In this document: piece after piece, positions 35,726-44,200 of the stretch | Layout: each line of letters opens with the position of its first letter | How positions within the stretch are numbered: the first letter of the stretch is position 1 | Assembly: GCA_024402665.1 (NCBI GenBank) | Contig: JAKSTI010000014.1 | Coordinates: forward strand, 1 to 52,001 | DNA: 52,001 nucleotides | DNA from: Treponema sp. | Lineage (GTDB): Bacteria > Spirochaetota > Spirochaetia > Treponematales > Treponemataceae | Direction of reading: 5' to 3' | Program-made: the position numbers and the translations under genes | The notes under the pieces: generated by a model | Seen by the model: only the letters and a program-made list of their open reading frames with translations | Database searches by the model: none | Told to the model about the DNA's origin: nothing

Positions 35726-37060
35726 ATGAACACATCAGACGATTTATTCTTCTTTGATAACCTGCTCAGAATAAACAAGCTTATTGAACGAATGCTGCTT
35801 GTTACAATTATTGTCCCTGTTTCATTTTTTGTTCTTACCAGATTAAATGTCTGGCGAGTTCCAGATTTTCATTCTCTTTCAATTGGAATTTACACATTAG
35901 TTTCATATATTGTACAGCATCTCTTAAATAAAAAAAGAGCCTTTGCAAAGATAGCTATGCATTTTGGTTTGTTCGCCTGCTCTATGTTCGTAATTCTTCT
36001 GTCAACAAACAAAGTAATTTCTGTAAATATTACATTCGGAATTGTACCATTCATAACATGTCTTTATTACAATAAAAAAGTAACAGCTTTTTCTACATTT
36101 GCCTGTTTTGTACTTATGATTATTTCTTTCTGGTCAAGACACTATGGCGTAATACAGACTGTTTATGTCTACAATGCAAATAACTGGTCAGACCTTCACT
36201 GGTTCATTTCTACAACAGTTGGTTTTGCCGTTAAATATGTATTTGTATTTATGGTAGCCTTCACTACTTCAAACAGAACCCGTGCAACTATGGATAAACT
36301 GATTGAAACAATGGCTGCCCGTGATGCCGTAAACTATAAGCTTCAGGAACAGAACAAAACTTTACGAACAACACAGAACGAAATTATTCAGTTTGTAGCA
36401 AGTCTTTTAGGTAGCCACGACCTTTTTACAGGATTCCACGTAATCCACACATGTTCTTATGTAAAAATGATTGCAGAAGAATTAAGAAACAGCGGATTTT
36501 ACGAAGAAGAACTTACAGAAAAAGTGATTAATGATTACAGAACTGCAGCTTTCCTTCACGATATTGGAAAAATCCACATTCCAGAAGGAATCTTAAATAA
36601 ACCTGGAAAATTTACAGATCAGGAATATGAATTAATGAAGTGCCATCCGGAAGAAGGATTAAAACTGTTAAAATTCCTTCCAAAAATTGATGATGGTTCT
36701 TTAAATGTTATTGCTGAAAACATGGCCTACTGCCACCACGAAAAATATGATGGTTCAGGATATCCACAGGGATTAAAAGAAAAAGAAATCCCATTATGCG
36801 CAAGAGTTATGGCCGCAGCAGATGTTCTTGATGCTTTGATTAGTAAACGATTGTATAAAGACCCAATGTCTATTGATAAAGCCCTTGAGATTTTTGAAGA
36901 ATCAAAAGGCTCTCACTTTGAACCATGCATTGCTGATGCAGTAATCCGCTGCCGTGAAAAGATTATAGAATTAGATGCACAGTTCAAAGAAACAGAAGCA
37001 GACACTTCTGCAAAAGAACTTTTGTGGTGGGAAAAATACCACGAATCTATGAAAGATTAG
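35726..37060 (+). CDS. Membrane-bound HD-GYP cyclic-di-GMP phosphodiesterase
   Basis: The 444-residue protein has about six hydrophobic helices in residues 20-185, a short helical linker, and an HD-GYP domain: HDIGKIHIPEGIL with H278-D279, HHEKYDGSGYPQGL with GYP at about 345-347, and ARVMAAADVLDAL. It should degrade cyclic di-GMP in response to a membrane sensor signal and so affect motility. An extended -10 (TGTTAAAAT, 35705-35713) overlaps the stop of the rarA gene; the leader would be only about six bases. The C-terminus ends 28 bases from convergent ilvB. Confidence 0.92.
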   Translation: MNTSDDLFFFDNLLRINKLIERMLLVTIIVPVSFFVLTRLNVWRVPDFHSLSIGIYTLVSYIVQHLLNKKRAFAKIAMHFGLFACSMFVILLSTNKVISVNITFGIVPFITCLYYNKKVTAFSTFACFVLMIISFWSRHYGVIQTVYVYNANNWSDLHWFISTTVGFAVKYVFVFMVAFTTSNRTRATMDKLIETMAARDAVNYKLQEQNKTLRTTQNEIIQFVASLLGSHDLFTGFHVIHTCSYVKMIAEELRNSGFYEEELTEKVINDYRTAAFLHDIGKIHIPEGILNKPGKFTDQEYELMKCHPEEGLKLLKFLPKIDDGSLNVIAENMAYCHHEKYDGSGYPQGLKEKEIPLCARVMAAADVLDALISKRLYKDPMSIDKALEIFEESKGSHFEPCIADAVIRCREKIIELDAQFKETEADTSAKELLWWEKYHESMKD

Positions 37061-37088
37061 TTTTGTATTTCACACCACCCTTTTAAGA

Positions 37089-38840
37089 TTAATCTCTGAT
37101 TGAATCAATATTTGCTTTTCCGCCTGGTACAAATGGAAGAACAGATTCTTCGCTGTCTACGCTTGCTCTTACAAAACAAGGTTTATTTGCACGGTTAGCA
37201 TCAAAAGCTTTTTTATACCAGTCAGGATCAGAATCAGCATCAACAGCTTCAATTCCAAAACCTCTGGCAATATTAAGTAAATCTGGTACACGACAAAAAA
37301 CAGATGCGCTGTAGTTTTTATTAAACAGATACTTCTGCTGCTGATAAACCATACCTAAAGTTCCATTCTGGAAAACAATCACTGTTACAGGAAGATTAAG
37401 TTCGGCCAAAGTTGCAAGTTCCTGAATGTTCATCATAATAGAACCGTCACCGCTGAAACAAACAACCCTTTTAGTAGGATTAGCAAGGCTTGCACCAATT
37501 GCAGCAGGAAGTCCAAATCCCATTGTTCCCAAAGAACCAGATGTAAGGAAAGAACGTGGCTTTTCAATTGGATAATACTGAGCAGCCCACATCTGATGCT
37601 GACCAACATCTGTAGTAACAATCAAATCATCTGCAGGAATTCCAGCTTTTGCAGAAAGAGATGGAACATTCTGAATAAATTCTCTTGGATTAATAAGTTT
37701 TTCTCCAGAAGGACGACCCATAGTAATAGAATCTGTATCTTTCTTTACCTTCTGAATCTTCTTAATCCAGTCAGCTCTTTCTTTTGCAGCTTTACTTTCA
37801 AAGTCTTTTGAGTTTTCTTTAATAACCTGAGCAATCACTGGGAATACAGATTCAACATCAGCAACAAGACTTACGCAGGCTTCAAGAATTTTATTAATTT
37901 CAGCAGAATCAATATCAATATGAATAATTTTTGCGTTAGGACAGAATTTTGCAACAATACCTGTAGCACGGTCATCAAAACGAACACCTGCAGCAATTAC
38001 AAGGTCAGAATCATGCATTGCAACGTTAGCAGCATAACTACCATGCATACCAACCATACCAATCCATTTTTCATCACTTTCTGGAATACAACCAAGCCCC
38101 ATCAGACTGGCTACAACAGGAAGATTATATGCATTTACGAATTTTCCAATTCCATCTGCAGCTTCAAAAGAATTACATCCACCACCGCAGTACAAAACAG
38201 GAGCTTTTGCTTCAGAAAGCATTTTCTGAACCTGTGCCATTTTTTCTTTAATTTCATCAGCACTTGAATGGAACTTATTGCAAGCTTCTCCTTCAACAGA
38301 TTTTTTACAACAATATTCATCAAGGTTTTCAATTTCTACAGTCTGAAGCTGAACATCACGAGGAACATCAATTAAAACTGGCCCCGGACGACCATTTAAT
38401 GCAATTTCAAATGCCTCTGGAATAGCAGTTAAAAGTTCTGCTGCAGATTTTACCATCATAGAATGCTTTGTAATTGGGAATGACAAACCAAAAGTATCTG
38501 CTTCCTGGAAAGCATCTGTTCCAATAAGAGTTGTATTTACCTGACCTGTAATGGCAATAATAGGAATTGAATCACAACGGGCATCTGCAATTGCTGTCAA
38601 AAGGTTCATAGCACCAGGACCACTAGTTGCCATACAAACTGCAACTTTACCTGTTGTACGAGCCATACCCTGAGCTATAAATCCAGCTGCCTGTTCCTGG
38701 CGCACAAGGACGTGCTGGATTGAAGAACGGTTAAGTTCGTCATAAAGTGGTAAAATTGATCCACCTGGAATTCCAGAAACCTGAGTAATTCCATACTTTT
38801 CCAACATCTTAGTAATAATCTGTGCGCCTGTTAATTTCAT
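37089..38840 (-). CDS. ilvB: Acetolactate synthase large subunit
   Basis: The 583-residue thiamine-diphosphate enzyme has the cofactor-activating E49 (VRQEQAAGF), the FAD region, and the TPP motif GDGSIMMNIQEL...VIVFQN near 440-470. It condenses pyruvate (or pyruvate and 2-oxobutyrate) in valine, leucine and isoleucine synthesis. The ATG at 38840 has AAGGAG six bases upstream; the in-frame extension to 38897 would run through the terminator stem and is not believed. No ilvN regulatory subunit follows. Expression is probably controlled by the leader peptide and attenuator just upstream. Confidence 0.95.
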   Translation of the reverse strand: MKLTGAQIITKMLEKYGITQVSGIPGGSILPLYDELNRSSIQHVLVRQEQAAGFIAQGMARTTGKVAVCMATSGPGAMNLLTAIADARCDSIPIIAITGQVNTTLIGTDAFQEADTFGLSFPITKHSMMVKSAAELLTAIPEAFEIALNGRPGPVLIDVPRDVQLQTVEIENLDEYCCKKSVEGEACNKFHSSADEIKEKMAQVQKMLSEAKAPVLYCGGGCNSFEAADGIGKFVNAYNLPVVASLMGLGCIPESDEKWIGMVGMHGSYAANVAMHDSDLVIAAGVRFDDRATGIVAKFCPNAKIIHIDIDSAEINKILEACVSLVADVESVFPVIAQVIKENSKDFESKAAKERADWIKKIQKVKKDTDSITMGRPSGEKLINPREFIQNVPSLSAKAGIPADDLIVTTDVGQHQMWAAQYYPIEKPRSFLTSGSLGTMGFGLPAAIGASLANPTKRVVCFSGDGSIMMNIQELATLAELNLPVTVIVFQNGTLGMVYQQQKYLFNKNYSASVFCRVPDLLNIARGFGIEAVDADSDPDWYKKAFDANRANKPCFVRASVDSEESVLPFVPGGKANIDSIRD

Positions 38841-38858
38841 TTTATACTCCTTAAAAAC

Positions 38859-38883
38859 AAAAAAGCTCCCCTTCCCGGAGAGC
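38859..38883 (-). terminator. Attenuator terminator upstream of ilvB
   Basis: On the minus strand GCTCTCC (38883-38877) pairs with GGGGAGC (38871-38865), with one G-U pair and a five-base loop, then six T. It lies between the leader peptide and the ilvB ribosome binding site, so it would stop transcription before ilvB unless the alternative structure forms. Confidence 0.85.
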
Positions 38884-38947
38884 CTTTCTTTATACAAGTA
38901 ATAAACTTATCACTATATAACAATCTCTACCGGTTTATTTACAAACC
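38875..38947 (-). promoter_or_regulatory. Antiterminator and protector elements of the ilvB attenuator
   Basis: CCGGTAGAG (38933-38925), just after the leader stop codon, can pair with CTCTCCGG (38882-38875), the 5' half of the terminator, giving eight pairs with one bulged base. A competing small hairpin, GGTTT (38947-38943) with AAACC (38936-38932), covers the end of the leader-peptide frame and would tie up part of the CCGG. These are the 1:2, 2:3 and 3:4 alternatives of classic amino-acid attenuation. Confidence 0.75.
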
Positions 38948-38994
38948 TTAACGACGAGAACTGTTAGCACTGTGACGAGTTTTTTAGAATTCAT
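38935..38994 (-). CDS. Val/Leu-rich leader peptide of ilvB
   Basis: This short frame encodes MNSKKLVTVLTVLVVKVCK: six Val, three Leu and two Thr in 19 residues, using CTC, CTA and GTC codons that are uncommon in nearby genes. It is the expected sensor of charged tRNA(Val) and tRNA(Leu). The ATG is six bases after a -10 box (CATAAT), so the peptide would be made from a leaderless mRNA. The stop is followed at once by the antiterminator sequence. Ribosome stalling in the frame would favour the antiterminator and ilvB expression. Confidence 0.85.
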   Translation of the reverse strand: MNSKKLVTVLTVLVVKVCK

Positions 38995-39000
38995 ACCAAC

Positions 39001-39029
39001 ATTATGCCATTTTTTTTGAAAAAAATCAA
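39001..39029 (-). promoter_or_regulatory. Promoter of the ilvB leader
   Basis: On the minus strand TTGATT (39029-39024), a 17-bp spacer and CATAAT (39006-39001) end six bases before the leader-peptide ATG at 38994. The rqcH promoter faces the other way 50 bases off. Confidence 0.65.
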
Positions 39030-39057
39030 GGTGTAAGATTTCTAATACTCTCATCTG

Positions 39058-39066
39058 TGATATAAT
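39058..39066 (+). promoter_or_regulatory. rqcH extended -10 promoter, leaderless arrangement
   Basis: TGATATAAT (39058-39066) is a perfect extended -10. It ends eight bases before the ATG at 39075 and there is no Shine-Dalgarno sequence. No clear -35 is visible, as is common for extended -10 promoters. Confidence 0.65.
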
Positions 39067-39074
39067 CAGAAGCT

Positions 39075-40514
39075 ATGAGTCTTAATTGTAACGAAATAAA
39101 TTTAATTTTGCAGGAACTGAATCTTACAGGTTCGTTTATTCAGGATATTATTCAGCCCGGATATAACACCCTTGCACTATATACTTATAAAGAAGGTCAG
39201 GCAAAAACAGTAATTATCTGCACTGCTCAGAATTCCGTACGCATTAATGAAACAAGAAGAAAAATCACAAAAAATGACAAACCGTTACGCTTTATGGAAT
39301 TTTTGAAATCAAGAATTAAAGGTGCAAGAATTGATTTCTGTCAGCAGATTGGCCTTGAACGTGTAATTTTATTGAAACTTTCTCACGCCGGTGAAAACTT
39401 TAATATGTACATCCGTTTATGGAATAATGCAGCAAATGTAATCCTTTGTGATGAATTTGATTTTGTTCTTGATTCTATGTTCCGTCGGCCAGAAAAATAT
39501 GAAATGAAGGGAGAAACATTTATTCCTCCAGCCGTAATTGAAGAAAAACTGGAAGGTGCCGAAGAAAGATTCCCTATAAGAGAATATAACAGCGAAGGCG
39601 ATGAAAATACCTATCCTTCTTTTAATGCATACATTGACTACTGGTATTCAGAACACGCAGATAATTTAAGTCGTGAAGCACTCTTGGTTAAGGCAGATAA
39701 ATGGTACAACGTAACCCGCTCTAAAAAAGCAGTTGCACTGGAAAATCTTGAAAAGAAAGTAGAAGATTTTAAAAACTGCGATTTACTGAAACATCAGGGA
39801 GATTTGATTTTAACTTACGGCCACCTTATTGACGGCAATTCCCGCTTCCTTGAATGCGAAGATTATGAAACTGGCAGTATTGTCCGACTGGAAATTGATC
39901 CTAAAAAATCTGCACAGGAAAATGCGGCAGAATATTATAAAAATTTTAAGAAAGCACAATCTGGTTCTGAAGAATTACTTCATGATATTGAAATTACAAA
40001 GAAGCAGCTTGAAAAAATTGACAGGCTTTACGAAGAGATTTTGAAGGAACCAAATCCTGTAAAAATAGAACAGTTATTACGCAGAGATTCAACTCCAAAA
40101 CAGCAGCAGAAAAAAGCTCATCCTGGACTTGATTATACTGTAAACGGCTGGCGTATTTATGTTGGTCGTGATGCAAATGAAAATGATGAACTTTTACGAC
40201 ATCATGTTCGTGGCGAAGATTTATGGCTTCATGTAAGAGATTTTCCTGGAGGATACGTTTTTGTAAAAGCACAGAAAAATAAAACTGTTCCTCTTGATAT
40301 TCTTCTGGATGCGGCAAATCTTGCTGTTTATTATTCTAAAGCCCGTAATGCTGGTAAAACAGATTTGTACTACACCCATGTAAAATACCTGCGAAGAGCT
40401 AAAAATGGACCAAAAGGACTTGTTCTTCCAACACAGGAAAAAAACCTTTGTATTACTCCAGACAAAGCAAGACTTTCCAGACTTGATTCAATTCATGCAG
40501 AAGCAGAACTATAA
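39075..40514 (+). CDS. rqcH: NFACT-family ribosome rescue protein (RqcH-like)
   Basis: The 479-residue protein has an NFACT-N domain (about 1-200: SFIQDIIQPGYNTLALYTY, RFMEFLKSRIKGARI), a central coiled coil (about 220-340) and a C-terminal NFACT-R domain (GWRIYVGRDANENDELLRHHVRGEDLWLHVRDFPGGYVFVK, then AKTDLYYTHVKYLRRA-like GKTDLYYTHVKYLRRAKN). RqcH binds stalled large subunits and recruits tRNA(Ala) to tag nascent chains. It is shorter than the Bacillus protein. The Asp-Arg pair needed in Bacillus RqcH appears here as E95-R96 (GLERVI). The promoter lies immediately upstream of the ATG. Confidence 0.88.
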   Translation: MSLNCNEINLILQELNLTGSFIQDIIQPGYNTLALYTYKEGQAKTVIICTAQNSVRINETRRKITKNDKPLRFMEFLKSRIKGARIDFCQQIGLERVILLKLSHAGENFNMYIRLWNNAANVILCDEFDFVLDSMFRRPEKYEMKGETFIPPAVIEEKLEGAEERFPIREYNSEGDENTYPSFNAYIDYWYSEHADNLSREALLVKADKWYNVTRSKKAVALENLEKKVEDFKNCDLLKHQGDLILTYGHLIDGNSRFLECEDYETGSIVRLEIDPKKSAQENAAEYYKNFKKAQSGSEELLHDIEITKKQLEKIDRLYEEILKEPNPVKIEQLLRRDSTPKQQQKKAHPGLDYTVNGWRIYVGRDANENDELLRHHVRGEDLWLHVRDFPGGYVFVKAQKNKTVPLDILLDAANLAVYYSKARNAGKTDLYYTHVKYLRRAKNGPKGLVLPTQEKNLCITPDKARLSRLDSIHAEAEL

Positions 40515-40535
40515 ATATATAATAGAATTTTATAG

Positions 40536-40564
40536 ATGACGAATTCATAAATTTATTGTATAAT
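40536..40564 (+). promoter_or_regulatory. Promoter of the HAD gene, leaderless GTG start
   Basis: ATGACG (40536-40541), a 17-bp spacer and consensus TATAAT (40559-40564) end eight bases before the GTG at 40573. No ribosome binding site is present. Confidence 0.6.
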
Positions 40565-40572
40565 TACTTATT

Positions 40573-41262
40573 GTGCAAACTGTAAAATTTGGCGAGATTA
40601 GCGCCGTTGCATTCGATATAGATGGAACTCTTTACCGTGACTTTGGATTTAGAATCAGAGTGTGGCCTTATATTGTGGCTCACTGTAAATTCTTTATTAA
40701 ATACGGCAAGGTTCGCAAGCAGCTTAGAGAAAAAGACTTCTATGAAGATTTTAATCTGGCACAGGCTCAAATGGTTGCAGAAGCTATGGGTTGCTCTGCA
40801 GAAAAAGCCCAGGCAATGCTTGAAAAAAACGTTTATATTGGTTTGCGCAAATATTATGCACGGTTGAATGCATGTAAAGGTGCATTAAAACTGATTTGCA
40901 GACTGAAAGATGCCGGAGTTAAGATTGCCGTTCTTTCTGATTTTCCGCCGGAACAAAAAGGGGATATCTGGGGAATTAAAGAAAAATGCGATTTAGTTCT
41001 TGGTTCTGAGCAGACAGGATGTTTAAAGCCTTCTCCTTATGTCTATAAGATTCTGGAAGAAAAACTTGAAACTCCTGCAGAAAAAATTCTTTATGTAGGA
41101 AATCATCATCGCTATGATGTTGAAGGTTCCAAAAAAGCAGGCATGAAAGCGGCATGGATAATTACTCCTTTTATGGCTGTGCGAAAAATTAAATCAACGC
41201 TTGCTGATATTACTTTTAGTAAATACAGTCAGCTTGAAAATATATTATTTGAAAAAAATTAA
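40573..41262 (+). CDS. HAD-superfamily hydrolase
   Basis: The 229-residue protein has motif I DIDGTLY (nucleophile D15, acid D17), motif II VLSDFPP, motif III Lys in CLKPSP, and motif IV YVGNHHRYDVEGSKKAG with a cap domain between motifs I and II. It is probably a phosphatase acting on a small phosphorylated metabolite; the substrate is unknown. The start is GTG at 40573, supported by the TATAAT eight bases upstream. It stands between rqcH and the coiled-coil gene, 58 and 30 bases away. Confidence 0.87.
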   Translation: MQTVKFGEISAVAFDIDGTLYRDFGFRIRVWPYIVAHCKFFIKYGKVRKQLREKDFYEDFNLAQAQMVAEAMGCSAEKAQAMLEKNVYIGLRKYYARLNACKGALKLICRLKDAGVKIAVLSDFPPEQKGDIWGIKEKCDLVLGSEQTGCLKPSPYVYKILEEKLETPAEKILYVGNHHRYDVEGSKKAGMKAAWIITPFMAVRKIKSTLADITFSKYSQLENILFEKN

Positions 41263-41292
41263 AAAACTTTATATTGGGTGGGGAATTAAAAA

Positions 41293-44200
41293 GTGGAAAT
41301 TTTTTTACCAATTCTTATTGCAACTCTTATTTCTGTAGGTGTTTCAATTTACCTTCATGAAATGGACAAAAAGAATAACGCAATTGAAAAAGTAAAGCGT
41401 TATGCAGACAAACGTCAGGAAGATCTGGCTGGTTTTTACAAAACTGTAGAAAGCAAAGTTAATCTTCTTATTACAGAGTTCGATTCACGTCAGAGTCAGG
41501 CTAATGCTGCAGTCAAACTTCTTTCTCAGCATTATGATGAATTCAATGCCAAAGTAAATACCCTTGATGACAACATCAGAGCAATTCAGGATATTGAAAA
41601 GCAGATTGATAAATACGCAGCCCTTATGAACGAATTGAATGACATGACTGGAAAAGTTGAAGAAAATCTTAAACGCATCCAGAAAGAAAGTCATGATGTT
41701 GATGCAATTACTGTTAAACTTGATAAACATCAGCAGACAGTAGAACTTATTGATAAAAAAATTCCACAGGTTTCAGAAAACTTTTCTAAACACAATGCGG
41801 AACAGCTTAAAGCAATTGGTACTACCCTTCTTGAACAGTACAAAAATTATGCAGATAAATTAGGTAACGATATCAGAAAATCTCAGTCAGATGCTGAAGT
41901 TGCCCTTGAAAAAATCAAACAGGAAATTCAGTCAGCATATAATGAAGCAGCTGCCCGTGCAGATACTCTTGAAAACACTGCATTTGAACATTTAAGTCAG
42001 CAGGCACAGACTCGTTCAGAAAATTACGTAAAGAAACTTAATGAACAGTCACAGCAGCTTGATGCAGCCCTTGCAGAAAAATTTGCACAGACTTCTAATG
42101 CAATCACTGCAAAATTCAACAATAACTGCGAAACACTGTCTAAAAACTACTCAGACAAAGTTCAGGCTCTCCACGATAAATACAACACCCAGCTTGATTC
42201 AATTGTTGGTAAAAACGACGGTATCATTTCTAAAATTGAAACTAAATTCAATGAAGATTTTGCTAAAATCAGCGAAAAATATGATAATCAGGTTGCAGCA
42301 ATTACAGAACGCAGTAACAAAGAATATCAGCAGATTGTTGAAAACTACAATTCTTCATTCCAGTCTTTCAACCACAAATTTACAGAAGAACACCGCAAAA
42401 TGCAGGATGATTTCACTCATGCAATTAACACTCTTTCTTCTGCAAGTACAGACAAAATCAACGGTCTTGAAGAAAAAATCAATAATGAAATTAAGACTTT
42501 TGAAGCAACATACACAGACAGAATCAATTCTTTCAATAATAACTGTTCTAATCAGCTTGATGGAATTCAGAACGAATATACAACAAGAATTAATTCTTTT
42601 GAAGACACATTTGGTTCAAAAGTTTCTGCACTTGAAGCAGATTATTCAAAACGTACTTCAGAAATGGAATCGCAGCTTGCTTCTATTAAAGAACGCTACT
42701 CTGGTGAAGAATCTGGAGTTCAGAACGAAATCTCTGACAGACTTCATGCTCTTGAATCAGATTTCAAAGCTAGAATTGATGAAGTTAGAAATTCACTTGT
42801 AGACAGCATGAATACTTGTGAAGAAACATCTAAGAATATCCAGAAAGATGTTGATTCTAATGCAACTAGTCTTGAAGCAATCCGCTCTGATCTTAATGTT
42901 CAGGTTGATACAATCCACGATAAATATGCAAAACTCTACAACGACGCTATTTCAATTGCAGATGTTAAACAGACAGAAGCAATTCAGGATTTCAACAACA
43001 GAGCAAGTCAGAATATTGAAAAATACTCTGGTATTATTCAGGAAAAAATCAATGCAATGCAGGATAATGTAACAGATACTTTGAAAAACATTGCTATGCA
43101 GACAAATGCCTCTGTTCAGGAAGCACAGGATGCTATTGATGATTTGAAGAAACAGTGTCTTACAGCTACTGCTAAAGCAGAAAACATCAGACCTGAAGTT
43201 GAAACAAAACTTTCTGGTGTAACAAATATCCTTAACGATTTCCAGGCTCAGACAGAAGCTCGTCTTGCAAATCTCAACAAGATTATTACAGACTCAGTTA
43301 CTCGTTCTGTTGCTGAAAGTGAAAACAGACACCTTTCTATTCTTGAAGGTATTGATGAACAGATTGATGCTTACAAGAAAGAAATTGAATACAAAATGGC
43401 ACAGATTCAGACTTCTGGAGCAGATATTGATACTTTGGAAAGAAGTATGCGTGCTGCTATGCAGGATGTTCAGTCTAGAGTTCTTAATGATTTTGAAAAA
43501 TTCTCTGGTGACCAGAACAAACGTCAGGATGACTTTGCTAAAGAAATCAGAAATGAAGCAGATACACTCCAGACTCGTCTTCATGACATAGATGAAAGTC
43601 TTGATACACTTAGAGAAACTGCCGCTGGTAATATGAGTGTTAAACTTGCTCAGCTTGAAAATCAGTTTGATACTGACATTTCTAACTGGAAAACTTCTCT
43701 TGATGAAAAACTCACAAACATTACAGCAACTTATGAAGAATCAAGAAAGAATGTTGAAGCTAATTACCTTAACGGATTAGAAAATTCAGTTACTGGATTG
43801 CAGGATAAGACTTCTGAACACATGTCTTACATTGTACAGACAATTGAAACTACAAAGAATGACATGCAGAACAATATTCAGGAAATGCAGTCTACTCTTA
43901 CTGAATTCGAACAGAATACAAAAGAAAAACTTTCTGAAATTACAGATTCAGCAGAAACAACAATCAGAGAAAAACTTGATTACAACTCTAATGTAATTCA
44001 TGACAGCATGTCAAAAGTTCAGACTCAGATTATTGAAAGCCTTCAGTCTTTTGAAAACGGTATTCGTGAAAGACAGGAAGCAGGAACTTCTTCTATTGAT
44101 TCTGCAATTGAAGAATTCAACTCTTGGAAAGATAAACTCCGCTCACAGCTTGATGAATCTGCAACTGCATTCAAACGTGAAATTACTGGTTTTGAAAATA

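Noticed and set aside
38841..38897. N-terminal extension of IlvB by 19 residues
   Set aside because: The extension would be encoded by the terminator stem; AAGGAG precedes the internal ATG at 38840, which also matches the family start.
42041..42802. 253-residue open frame within the coiled-coil gene
   Set aside because: It is a frame shadow of the repetitive coiled coil; the product is Leu/Gln/Lys-rich without domain features.
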